This document shows positions 1 to 7,288 of a stretch of DNA of 64,000 nt, piece by piece. Location: the NCBI GenBank assembly GCA_044220545.1, contig JBGAQX010000018.1, forward strand, positions 1-64,000, given 5' to 3'. The translations under genes and the position numbers were made by a program. Under the pieces are notes generated by a model. That model saw only the letters and a list, made by a program, of their open reading frames with translations. It was not told the origin of the DNA and searched no databases. Numbering within the stretch: position 1 is the stretch's first letter; the number at the start of each line of letters is the position of its first letter. The DNA comes from Fen-999 sp044220545. GTDB lineage: Bacteria > Pseudomonadota > Gammaproteobacteria > Burkholderiales > Rhodocyclaceae.

Positions 1-101
1 TAGCCGTGATGATGATGCTCGTGGCCATGTTCGTGATCATGGTCGTGGGCATGGCCTTCGATCTTCGTTTCGCCGTGGCCGCAGCCGCAAGTGGTGCACA
101 T
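1..101 (-). CDS. hypB: HypB, hydrogenase nickel-insertion GTPase (N-terminal fragment)
   Basis: Only the first 33 codons lie in the window; the gene runs off the left edge. The start ATG is at 101-99. The fragment opens MCTTCGCG, the CxxCxC nickel-binding motif at the N-terminus of HypB, followed by a run rich in His, Asp and Glu (HAHDHDHEHGHEHHHHG), the metal-storage stretch of many HypB proteins. HypB is a cytoplasmic GTPase that works with HypA to load nickel into the large-subunit active site. The GTPase domain is not visible here. It lies 19 bases behind hypA at the distal end of the uptake-hydrogenase operon. Confidence 0.93.
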   Translation of the reverse strand, partial: MCTTCGCGHGETKIEGHAHDHDHEHGHEHHHHG

Positions 102-120
102 GTTCGCCTTCCTTACTCGC

Positions 121-462
121 TTATTCGATTTCCAGTTCCCGGACGCGCATCTCCGTGCCGCCCGTCACCTGCACCTTGTAGCCGCCGCAGCGGGGGCAGC
201 CGCCCAGCTTTTCGCTCATCGGCACCGACTCGTTGCAGTCGAGACACCAGCCGGTGCCCGGCAGGTCGATGACTTCCAGCCGTGCGCCATCGGCAATGCT
301 GTCCTTGATCACCACGTCGAAGCAGAAGCGCAGCGACTCCACTTCGACACTCGCCAGTTGCCCCACTTCGACGTAGACCGCGCTGACCCGCCGGACGTTC
401 TCGGCGCGGGCCGCGTCTTCGATCAACTGGAGGATGCCCTCCGCTAGAGACATTTCGTGCAT
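121..462 (-). CDS. hypA: HypA, hydrogenase nickel metallochaperone
   Basis: 113 residues, the usual HypA length. It begins MHEMSLAEGI; the Met-His-Glu start supplies the N-terminal nickel ligands (His2). A zinc site is formed by two CxxC pairs, CLDC and CPRC, in the C-terminal third. HypA delivers nickel, with HypB, to the immature large subunit after the Fe(CN)2CO group is in place. It lies between hupJ and hypB in the same transcription direction, so it belongs to the hupSLCDFGHIJ-hypAB operon. The rest of the Hyp machinery (hypF, hypD, hypE) must lie beyond the window. Confidence 0.96.
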   Translation of the reverse strand: MHEMSLAEGILQLIEDAARAENVRRVSAVYVEVGQLASVEVESLRFCFDVVIKDSIADGARLEVIDLPGTGWCLDCNESVPMSEKLGGCPRCGGYKVQVTGGTEMRVRELEIE

Positions 463-495
463 GGCAACAGTACGCGTGACTGGAACGAAGGCAGT

Positions 496-1008
496 CTACC
501 CGGCCAGCCCGCCGCTGAGGAAGCCGCGTCGGCTCAACGGCCCGGAAAACAGCTTGCGCGGCGGCTCGGCGGTCGTGGCCGGGGCCATGACCACTTCCTC
601 GGCGGGGTCGACGAACAGGCTCGCCAAGACTTCTTCCGCCAATGTGCGCGCCGCCGCCTGGTCGGCAATCTCGATCTCGGGTACCGGGGAAACCAGCGAA
701 CAGAACTGGTAGGCGCCGCTCTCCTCCTCGTCGCCGCCCATGAAATCGTACTCGCCGGAGGGGAAGCGCCAGGTCTGGCGCCGGTCGGACGCCAGCGCCT
801 CGAACTCGGCGTCGGAATCGGGCAGCAGCACCAGGTTCATCGCCCACGGCGTCACCAGCACGCCCAGCCACTTGCCTTGCCATAGCCGGAAGCCGACGCC
901 CTCGACCGCGAGCAGCGGATGGTTGATCGGCAGGCCGGCCATGCGCGTGGCGGCGATGCGGCGGAAGGCCGATTCGAGGGCGGTAACGCCGAATTCATCG
1001 CTACTCAT
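496..1008 (-). CDS. hupJ: HupJ/HybE-family hydrogenase assembly chaperone
   Basis: 170 residues from an ATG at 1008 whose first codons overlap the end of the rubredoxin gene (ATGAGTAG). A longer upstream reading exists but would run through the rubredoxin coding sequence. The protein starts MSSDEFGVTALESAF and contains a region resembling the [NiFe]-hydrogenase assembly chaperone HybE/HoxT/HupJ family (MAGLPINHPLLAVEGVGF, PWAMNLVLLP, SGEYDFMG). The family helps assemble or proofread the Tat-exported small and large subunits. The Ala/Pro-rich tail ending SRRGFLSGGLAG is less conserved. Assignment rests on these motifs and on its place between hupI and hypA. Confidence 0.85.
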   Translation of the reverse strand: MSSDEFGVTALESAFRRIAATRMAGLPINHPLLAVEGVGFRLWQGKWLGVLVTPWAMNLVLLPDSDAEFEALASDRRQTWRFPSGEYDFMGGDEEESGAYQFCSLVSPVPEIEIADQAAARTLAEEVLASLFVDPAEEVVMAPATTAEPPRKLFSGPLSRRGFLSGGLAG

Positions 1009-1225
1009 CGGCCAACACCAGGAAACGCTCACGCGCCGCTTCGCAGTTGGGGCAGGTCCAGTGATCGGGCAGCGCCGCGAAGGGCGTGCCGGCCGGAATC
1101 TGCCAGACCGGGTCGCCCTTGGCCGGGTCGTACACATGCCAGCAGACGCCGCATTCGAAGCGCGCCGTGGCTTCGGCAGCGATGACGGTGCCGGTACGTT
1201 CGAAGGCGCTGTCCGGGAATCTCAT
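1001..1225 (-). CDS. hupI: Rubredoxin HupI/HoxR
   Basis: 74-residue rubredoxin. Two knuckles bind one iron through four cysteines: CGVC (residues 25-28) and CPNC (58-61), separated by the usual aromatic stretch including WQIPAGTPF and LPDHW. The start ATG at 1225 overlaps the hupH stop (ATGA), so translation is coupled. In uptake-hydrogenase operons this rubredoxin is needed for making or protecting the small-subunit Fe-S clusters under oxygen, especially in oxygen-tolerant enzymes such as that of R. eutropha (HoxR). This agrees with the six-cysteine HupS encoded in the same operon. Confidence 0.95.
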   Translation of the reverse strand: MRFPDSAFERTGTVIAAEATARFECGVCWHVYDPAKGDPVWQIPAGTPFAALPDHWTCPNCEAARERFLVLADE

Positions 1226-2061
1226 AGGGCGGAGGCCAGCGACTCGATCCACTCGGCCAGCCGTTCGCGACTGTCGGCGAAGTCTTCGTCCGCCGCCAGC
1301 GCCACCGCCGGCACGTCGACCACTTCGACCGAGTTGAGGATCAGCTTTTCCATCGAGTTGAAGTACTGCACCCACCACACGTTCGGATAGGCCGTGGCGG
1401 TGATACGGCAGTTGCCAAAGCCGCGCGACAGTACTGACAAGCCACCACGGCCGAGCATCCGGTCAAGGTAGTCGGTGTCCTCCGGCGTCACCGGCAGCAG
1501 CGAGAGGTTGATCACATGGGCCGCATCGCCTGGCTTGCAGCGCGCCGAGGCATCGCGGATCTCGGCCAGCAGCGCGGGCGCGTTCATCAGGCCGGCGGGC
1601 GGGGCATCGACCGAATCGGCAGGCATCTGCCGGGCGGCGGCAAGCTGGCGCAGCGCGGTCGGGAACGGCCCGGCCTCCAGTTCGTCTACACCCTCGCTGT
1701 GGATACGCCAGATGCCGGTGAAGGTGGTTTCCTGCGCGGTCAGGCCATCGGCGAGCACGCTGACTTCGCCCTGGCCAAGCATTTCGTTGGCCTCCTTCAA
1801 TACCGCCGGATCGAGACCGCTCATCGACATGCGGAAACTCGCTGGTGCCTTACCCTGCAGGGTTTCCAGCCCGGCCAGCACGTGGCGCAGGACATCGAGC
1901 GCGGCGCGATAGACCTCGGGGGCTGCCTCGGCGTCGATCACGGGTGGCCGGAAGGTATGCATGTCCGAGGGAACGCCCAGCATGTTGAGCGGCAAGTCCT
2001 CTTCGGGCTGCGATCCCGGTCCGATGCGGCCGGCAACGACGGGAATGGGAAACGAGAACAT
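1222..2061 (-). CDS. hupH: HupH/HoxQ hydrogenase maturation factor
   Basis: 279 residues from the ATG at 2061, which has a GAGGAG ribosome-binding site 7 bases upstream; a longer frame to 2247 would overlap hupG and is rejected. The N-terminus MFSFPIPVVAGRIGPGSQPE and the internal block RGFGNCRITATAYPNVWWVQYFN are typical of the HupH/HoxQ/HyaF family. These proteins act late in small-subunit maturation, together with HupG, to hold the precursor before Tat export. It sits between hupG and hupI with an ATGA overlap to hupI. Confidence 0.93.
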   Translation of the reverse strand: MFSFPIPVVAGRIGPGSQPEEDLPLNMLGVPSDMHTFRPPVIDAEAAPEVYRAALDVLRHVLAGLETLQGKAPASFRMSMSGLDPAVLKEANEMLGQGEVSVLADGLTAQETTFTGIWRIHSEGVDELEAGPFPTALRQLAAARQMPADSVDAPPAGLMNAPALLAEIRDASARCKPGDAAHVINLSLLPVTPEDTDYLDRMLGRGGLSVLSRGFGNCRITATAYPNVWWVQYFNSMEKLILNSVEVVDVPAVALAADEDFADSRERLAEWIESLASAL

Positions 2062-2072
2062 GGTCGAACTCC

Positions 2073-2534
2073 TCAATGACACGACGCGCTGGCGCCAACA
2101 GTCTGCACCGGGATGCCGATGGTCGGCGGCCGGCTTTCCGGCGCGGCGAGAATCTGCGGAATCTGCGCCGCGTAGACGCCCCAATCCTTCAGCCCCTCGA
2201 TCACGCCCAGATAGGCGCCGCCACGCAGCGCCAGCAGCGCCGGCCACAGGCGGATGCCGTAACGGGACGACACGGCGTGCGCGTCTGCGGGCGCGAGCAG
2301 GCCCACGCGTGGCTTGGTCGGCAGCCCCTTGAGCAGTTCGGGCAGGATCACGGCGATGTCCCAGGTCTCAGGCACGCGCTGCGGGTCCTCGGTGAACAGG
2401 ATCAGGCTTTCGCCCGGTTCATTGATGAAGTCGTCGAAGTTGTCGGCCGTCAACACCGTACAGCCGTGCTGCTGGCTCAGGCGCTGGAAGTGCTCGGCCA
2501 GGCGCGCGAGCGTCGGATTGCTGTAGAGGCTCAT
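2073..2534 (-). CDS. hupG: HupG/HoxO (HyaE-like) small-subunit chaperone
   Basis: 153 residues starting MSLYSNPTLARLAEHF; the ATG at 2534 overlaps the hupF stop. The fold is thioredoxin-like (LILFTEDPQRVPETWDIAVILPELL then RYGIRLWPALLALRGGAYLG), but the redox CxxC of real thioredoxins is absent, as expected for the HyaE/HoxO/HupG family. These proteins bind the signal peptide of the HupS precursor and delay export until the Fe-S clusters are inserted. A short gap separates it from hupH downstream. Confidence 0.93.
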   Translation of the reverse strand: MSLYSNPTLARLAEHFQRLSQQHGCTVLTADNFDDFINEPGESLILFTEDPQRVPETWDIAVILPELLKGLPTKPRVGLLAPADAHAVSSRYGIRLWPALLALRGGAYLGVIEGLKDWGVYAAQIPQILAAPESRPPTIGIPVQTVGASASCH

Positions 2535-2857
2535 GTTTCCATCTCCATCTTGGGCCGCAGGAATTCCGGCAGTTGCGGTTCGCGGTTCACCAGGTCGGCG
2601 AAGTGGTGGTCGATCAGCGCATTCACATCGCCCTCGCCGGACAACACGGCGCTCAGCGCATCGAGCGCCGATTCGACCTGCGCCGCGCGCTCGGCATCGA
2701 TGATCTCGCGCGCCGCGCCGAGCGCGCTCAGCACCCACTGCCCCGCTTCGAGCGGACCGGTGCGCAGCGTGTCGATGCGCTCCAGTCCGTTGCGGCCGCG
2801 GCAGACAGCGCTATGGCCTTCGGCGGCGACCACCTGCATGGGGATGCCGAGGCACAT
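2531..2857 (-). CDS. hupF: HupF/HoxL, HypC-family chaperone for the uptake hydrogenase
   Basis: 108 residues. The N-terminus MCLGIPMQVV carries the essential Cys2 of the HypC family, which holds the Fe(CN)2CO unit during transfer to the large subunit. A C-terminal extension of about 25 residues (LIDHHFADLVNREPQLPEFL) distinguishes HupF/HoxL from plain HypC and is common in oxygen-tolerant uptake systems. The gene overlaps hupG by four bases (ATGA) and starts 2 bases after hupD, so the three are translated together. A separate HypC-like gene occurs at 12465-12710. Confidence 0.94.
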   Translation of the reverse strand: MCLGIPMQVVAAEGHSAVCRGRNGLERIDTLRTGPLEAGQWVLSALGAAREIIDAERAAQVESALDALSAVLSGEGDVNALIDHHFADLVNREPQLPEFLRPKMEMET

Positions 2858-2859
2858 GG

Positions 2860-3486
2860 TCAGGCCGTCAGGAAGCGGTCGTCGCCCATGCGACAGGCAG
2901 ACTCGTGCGAAGGCCGGCCGGCTTCGTAGGCGTCCATCGCGAGCGCGTCGTTTGAAAAGTCAGCCGTGGCGACACGCCTCGTCGCGGCGTGGCCCCAGTC
3001 GGCCAGCCGCTTGACCGCCGCATCGACGCACTCCGGCACGCGTGCCTTGACGACATCGCGCAGGCTGCCGCCGTAGTCGTCCAGTTCCTCGGGCTGCACG
3101 CCGATCAGCAGCATGCGCCCGGGGCACTGGCCGGTCAGTACGGCGGCGGCGATCACCTCCTGGAATCCGGTCTGGTGCAGGCTCATCTTCTTGGCGCCCA
3201 TGAAGCGCGGCACCTCGCCGTCCTCCACCAGCTTCACCGTGCCCGGTTCCAGGCCGTAGTCGACGGCATCGAAAACGATCAGCCGCTTCGCCTGCTGGAC
3301 GTAGGGCAACAGGTACAGACCCTGCGTGCCGCCGTCCATCACCCGCACCGTCGCCGGCAGCTCGTAGGCCTGCGTGAGCTCTTCGGCGCAACGCACACCG
3401 AAGCCCTCGTCGGCCCAGAGGAGATTGCCGATGCCGAGCACCAATACTTCGATGGCGTCGCCGGCGTAGTCGTCGCGTGGATCCAT
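2860..3486 (-). CDS. hupD: HupD/HoxM, maturation endopeptidase for HupL
   Basis: 208 residues. The fold is that of the HybD/HupD proteases: GIGNLLWADEGFGVR holds the metal-ligand Glu, VFDAVDYG the Asp, and LHQTGFQEV the His that bind nickel in the substrate. The enzyme removes the C-terminal tail of HupL after nickel insertion. It follows hupC by 4 bases, the standard position for a protease dedicated to the uptake hydrogenase. The last 30 or so residues are poorly conserved. Two further proteases lie in the window (12733-13236 and hoxW). Confidence 0.95.
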   Translation of the reverse strand: MDPRDDYAGDAIEVLVLGIGNLLWADEGFGVRCAEELTQAYELPATVRVMDGGTQGLYLLPYVQQAKRLIVFDAVDYGLEPGTVKLVEDGEVPRFMGAKKMSLHQTGFQEVIAAAVLTGQCPGRMLLIGVQPEELDDYGGSLRDVVKARVPECVDAAVKRLADWGHAATRRVATADFSNDALAMDAYEAGRPSHESACRMGDDRFLTA

Positions 3487-3490
3487 GGCG

Positions 3491-4198
3491 CTAGTCCTTG
3501 AACATCCGCCAGCCGGAGATCATCGTCGAGATGAGGCTCTGGCGGCTCATGATGTCCTCGCGGATCGCGGCGTAGACATGCACGATGACGAAGACCAGCG
3601 TCACCCACAGGCCCATGTGGTGCCAGCTATGCACCTGCTGGCTGTTGCCGCCGACCGCCGAGATCACCCAGCCGAACATGTTCGACGCCCAACTGCCGAG
3701 GCCCAGCCCTTCGCCGTAGAGCGCAAAGCCGGTGCAGATCATGTACACCGCGCCGATGGTGAAGAACAGGAACATCATCAGTTGCGCCAGCGGGTTGTGG
3801 CCGACGTACTTCTTCGGCTCCTTGACCATGAACAGGTACCAGCGCAGTTCGTAGAACACCTCGCTCCACCACTTGCCGCTCCACACCGGCAGGATGAATA
3901 TCTGCCGCGCGTGGTGGTTGCCGACGAAGGCCCAGTAGATGCGACCGAGGAAGCCGATCGCAAACACGTAGGCCGCCGAGAAGTGCGCGAAACGGATGTA
4001 GCCCATCAGGAAGTTCTCGCTGGCCTCGCCCGGTTGACTCGGGAAGGGACTGGCGATCAGGTAGCCGGTGATGGCGAGCACGGTGATGGCCAGGGCATTC
4101 ACCCAGTGCCAGAGGCGCAGCGGCGCCTCGTACACATAGATGGCCTTGACCAGCCGGGCCTGCCGTTCCGACTCGAATGCGTCTTGTTGCGCGAGCAT
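3491..4198 (-). CDS. hupC: HupC/HoxZ, membrane cytochrome b of the uptake hydrogenase
   Basis: 235 residues from the ATG at 4198, preceded by GGAGGA 7 bases upstream; an ATG at 4213 would overlap this ribosome-binding site and is rejected. Four hydrophobic helices are visible, roughly residues 20-40, 60-80, 125-150 and 185-205. His residues in PLRLWHWVNAL, near RFAHFSA and in HSWHHMGLW are the likely ligands of two b-type hemes. The protein anchors HupSL on the periplasmic face and passes electrons to quinone. It follows hupL by 31 bases. Confidence 0.95.
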   Translation of the reverse strand: MLAQQDAFESERQARLVKAIYVYEAPLRLWHWVNALAITVLAITGYLIASPFPSQPGEASENFLMGYIRFAHFSAAYVFAIGFLGRIYWAFVGNHHARQIFILPVWSGKWWSEVFYELRWYLFMVKEPKKYVGHNPLAQLMMFLFFTIGAVYMICTGFALYGEGLGLGSWASNMFGWVISAVGGNSQQVHSWHHMGLWVTLVFVIVHVYAAIREDIMSRQSLISTMISGWRMFKD

Positions 4199-4229
4199 GG
4201 CAGTCTCCTCCAAATATTTCGATGCGCGG

Positions 4230-6029
4230 TTAGCGCACCTTCACCGAGGTCATTTCCTGGCCGTCCGGGCTCATCACGTGCGTCGAGCAGGCCAGGCAGG
4301 GATCGAAGGAATGCAGCGTGCGCAGGATCTCCAGCGGTTCGTCGGCCTTGGCCAGCGGCGTGTTCATCAGCGATGCCTCGAAGGCGCCGATCTGCCCCTT
4401 GCCGTCACGCGGGCTGCCGTTCCAGGTCGTCGGCACGATGCACTGGTAGTTGTCGATCTTGCCGTCCTTGATCTTGATCCAGTGGCCCAGCGCGCCGCGC
4501 GGCGCTTCGGTGAAGCCCGCGCCCTTCGCTTCCTTCGGCCAGGTCGAGGGGTCCCACTTCTCGACGTTGGCGGTGGACGAGTCGCCGGCCTTGATGTTGG
4601 CCATCAGCTTGTCGAACTGGCTGACCTGCAGGTCGGCGCAGTACAGGCACTCGATGCCGCGCGCCGCCGTGCGGCCCAGCGTCGAGAACAGCGCCGTCAC
4701 CGGCACGTCGAGCTTCTTCAGCACCGCATCGATGGTGTCCTTGATGAACGGATACTGCTTGCCCTGCACGTAGCCGAGCACCATGCGCGACAGCGGACCG
4801 ACCTCGACCGCATGGCCGCGCCAGCGCGGCGCCTTGATCCACGAGTACTTGGCCGACTCGTCGAGATTCTCGATGCGCGTCCGCGTGCCCTTGAAGTTCG
4901 GGCCTTCCGGCTTGTAGTGCGGCTCGGTGACACCGTCGAACGGGTGCAGGCCCTTGCTCTCGTCGGCATACTTGTACCAGGAGTGATTGACGAATTCCTG
5001 GATCTGCTCCGGATCCTTGAGGTCGACTTCGTGCACCTTCTTGAGGTCGCCGCCGACGATGGCGCCGCGCGGCAGCAACAGGTTCGGCGTCGAGTGGTCG
5101 TTGGCCTTGTCCGGGAAATCGCCGTAGGACATGATCGCCTGCGACGACAATCCGCCGCCGTGGAGCCAGCCCTTGTAGAACGAGGCGATGGCCAGCAGGT
5201 CGGGGATGTAGACCTGCTCGACGAACTCCTTGCTGCGGTCGATGATGCTCTTGACGTAGTTGAGCCGCTCCATGTTCAGCGCGCCGACAGCGCCCGTGTC
5301 ATGGACGTTGATGGCGCAGGGCACGCCGCCGACCAGCCAGTTCGGGTGCGGATTCTTGCCGCCGAAGATGGTGTGGATCTTGACGATCTCCTTCTGGAAA
5401 TCGAGCGCCTCCAGGTAATGCGCCACGGCCATCAGGTTCGCCTCGGGCGGCAGCTTGTAGGCCGGATTGCCCCAGTAGGCGTTGGCGAACGGGCCGAGCT
5501 GGCCGGATTCGACGAACTTCTTGAGCCGGTTCTGCAAGTCGCGGAAGTAGCCCGGCGAAGACAGCGGCCACGAGGAGATCGACTGCGCCAGCTCGGAAGT
5601 CTGCTTGGGATCGGCCTTGAGCGCCGAGACCACATCGACCCAGTCGAGCGCGTGCAGGTGGTAGAAGTGCACCAGATGGTCGTGCACCTGCAGGTTCAAC
5701 TGCATCAGGTTGCGGATGGTATTGGCGTTCTCGGGAATATTGATCGAGAGCGCGTCTTCGACCGCGCGCACCGAGGTCAGCGCGTGCGTACCGGTGCACA
5801 CGCCGCAGATGCGTTCCGTGAAGGCCCAGGCGTCGCGCGGATCGCGGCCCTTGAGGATCACTTCCAGGCCGCGCCACATGGTGCCGGTGGACACGGCATT
5901 GCGGATGACGTTCTGGCTGTCGAGGTTCACTTCCACACGCAGGTGGCCCTCGATGCGGCAGATCGGATCGACGACCAGCCGCTTGCCCGAGTTGTCGAGC
6001 TTGAAGCCCTGGGTTTCGTAAGCGCCCAT
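4230..6029 (-). CDS. hupL: HupL/HoxG, [NiFe] uptake hydrogenase large subunit
   Basis: 599 residues, normal for group 1 large subunits. The four NiFe ligands are present: RICGVC (Cys75, Cys78) and DPCLACSTH (Cys578, Cys581, His584). A 15-residue tail (VMSPDGQEMTSVKVR) follows His584 and is the piece removed by HupD. The enzyme oxidises H2 in the periplasm as part of HupSL. The start codon shares one base with the hupS stop (TAATG), so the subunits are translationally coupled. The mature protein has no signal peptide and is exported with HupS. Confidence 0.98.
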   Translation of the reverse strand: MGAYETQGFKLDNSGKRLVVDPICRIEGHLRVEVNLDSQNVIRNAVSTGTMWRGLEVILKGRDPRDAWAFTERICGVCTGTHALTSVRAVEDALSINIPENANTIRNLMQLNLQVHDHLVHFYHLHALDWVDVVSALKADPKQTSELAQSISSWPLSSPGYFRDLQNRLKKFVESGQLGPFANAYWGNPAYKLPPEANLMAVAHYLEALDFQKEIVKIHTIFGGKNPHPNWLVGGVPCAINVHDTGAVGALNMERLNYVKSIIDRSKEFVEQVYIPDLLAIASFYKGWLHGGGLSSQAIMSYGDFPDKANDHSTPNLLLPRGAIVGGDLKKVHEVDLKDPEQIQEFVNHSWYKYADESKGLHPFDGVTEPHYKPEGPNFKGTRTRIENLDESAKYSWIKAPRWRGHAVEVGPLSRMVLGYVQGKQYPFIKDTIDAVLKKLDVPVTALFSTLGRTAARGIECLYCADLQVSQFDKLMANIKAGDSSTANVEKWDPSTWPKEAKGAGFTEAPRGALGHWIKIKDGKIDNYQCIVPTTWNGSPRDGKGQIGAFEASLMNTPLAKADEPLEILRTLHSFDPCLACSTHVMSPDGQEMTSVKVR

Positions 6030-7120
6030 TATTTATCTCCTTCTTTCGGAACGTCGATGCCGGTCTGGTTGCGGGCGCGCGCCAGCGCGCTCACGGCAGC
6101 GTGCGCGACCACCGCGCCACCAACCACTGCCGCCGCGGTGCCGCCGACCTTGTCGGCGTTCGCTTCGACGCCGAACTGCTTGATGTCGGTGACGCGGTCG
6201 TAGAAGCTGCCCTTGTCCCAGAAGCCGTCCTCGGAACAGCCGATGCAGCCGTGGCCGGACTGGATCGGGAAGGACACGCCGTCGTTCCAGCGCACCGTCG
6301 AGCAGGCGTTGTAGGTGGTCGGGCCCTTGCAGCCCATCTTGTAGAGGCAGTAGCCCTTGCGCGCCGCGTCGTCGTCCCAGTGCTCGACGAACTGGCCGGC
6401 GTCGAAATGCGGCCGGCGATAGCACTTGTCGTGGATGCGCTGGCCGTAGAACATCTTCGGCCGGCCCTGCCGGTCCAGCTCGGGAATGCGGTCGAAGGTG
6501 AGCATGTAGGTGACCACGCCGGTCATCACCTCGGCGATCGGCGGGCAGCCCGGCACCTTGACGATGGGCTTGCCGCTGATCACCTTGTCGATCGGCGTGG
6601 CGCGCGTCGGGTTCGGTTTCGCCGCCTGCACGCAGCCCCACGAAGCGCAGGCGCCCCAGGCGATCACGGCCTTGGCGTCGGCCGCGGTTTCCTTGAGTAT
6701 CTCGACGAAGGGGCGGCCGCCCTCGATGCAGTACATGCCGTCCTCGTTGAGCGGCGGATTGCCCTCGACGGCCAGGATGTAGTTGCCCTTGTACTTCTTC
6801 TTGATCTCTTCGAGCTGCTGCTCGGCCTGATGGCCGGCGGCGGCCATCAGCGTGACGTGGTAGTCGAGCGACAGCATCGACAGCACCACGTCCTTGGTCA
6901 GCGGATGCGCAGAGCGGATGAAGGACTCCGAGCAGCAGGTGCACTCCAGCCCTTCCAGCCAGATCACCGGCGTGCGCGGCTTGGTCTCCATCGCGTGGGC
7001 GATCTTCGGCGCATAGGCCGAACCCAGCCCGAGCGAGGTTGCTGTCAGCGAACAGAACTTCAAAAAGCTGCGCCGGGATATCCCCTGCCTGCGCAGCACG
7101 TCGTAAAAAGTTTCGGTCAT
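6029..7120 (-). CDS. hupS: HupS/HoxK, oxygen-tolerant-type uptake hydrogenase small subunit
   Basis: 363-residue precursor. A Tat signal (RRSFLKF at residues 16-22) ends at about residue 43 (IAHA), giving a mature N-terminus METKPRTP. The proximal-cluster motif is ECTCCSES (Cys60, 62, 63) with WGACASWGCVQ (Cys158, Cys163) and PGCPP (Cys192). In mature numbering these are 17, 19, 20, 115, 120 and 149, the six cysteines of the 4Fe-3S cluster of oxygen-tolerant (group 1d) enzymes; standard enzymes have Gly at 19 and 120. The C-terminus has a hydrophobic anchor (about 325-350). A GAGGAGGGGG ribosome-binding site precedes the ATG. Confidence 0.98.
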   Translation of the reverse strand: MTETFYDVLRRQGISRRSFLKFCSLTATSLGLGSAYAPKIAHAMETKPRTPVIWLEGLECTCCSESFIRSAHPLTKDVVLSMLSLDYHVTLMAAAGHQAEQQLEEIKKKYKGNYILAVEGNPPLNEDGMYCIEGGRPFVEILKETAADAKAVIAWGACASWGCVQAAKPNPTRATPIDKVISGKPIVKVPGCPPIAEVMTGVVTYMLTFDRIPELDRQGRPKMFYGQRIHDKCYRRPHFDAGQFVEHWDDDAARKGYCLYKMGCKGPTTYNACSTVRWNDGVSFPIQSGHGCIGCSEDGFWDKGSFYDRVTDIKQFGVEANADKVGGTAAAVVGGAVVAHAAVSALARARNQTGIDVPKEGDK

Positions 7121-7157
7121 GTCCCCCTCCTCTACACGGTCGTGGTGAGGGGACTAC

Positions 7158-7174
7158 ATCAAGTTCCGTACCAG
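7158..7174 (-). promoter_or_regulatory. Sigma-54-type (-24/-12) promoter of hupS
   Basis: On the minus strand CTGGTACGGAACTTGAT matches YTGGCACG-N4-TTGCW, with the invariant GG, 10-base spacing and TTG, but GA instead of GC at -12. The predicted start lies about 27 bases upstream of the hupS ATG. Uptake-hydrogenase promoters controlled by HoxA are sigma-54 dependent, and hoxA is encoded just upstream, which supports the call. The -12 mismatch lowers confidence. The rest of the 168-base gap to hoxJ shows no gene. Confidence 0.6.
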
Positions 7175-7288
7175 CCATCCAGCGGCGAGGCGATCTCTTT
7201 CCAATCAGTGACTTGTGGAGGCCAAGCCCTTAAGCTCGGTAGGGATGCCGTGGAATACCCCGTTCCATTTCACAGCGCAGTATGGAAA

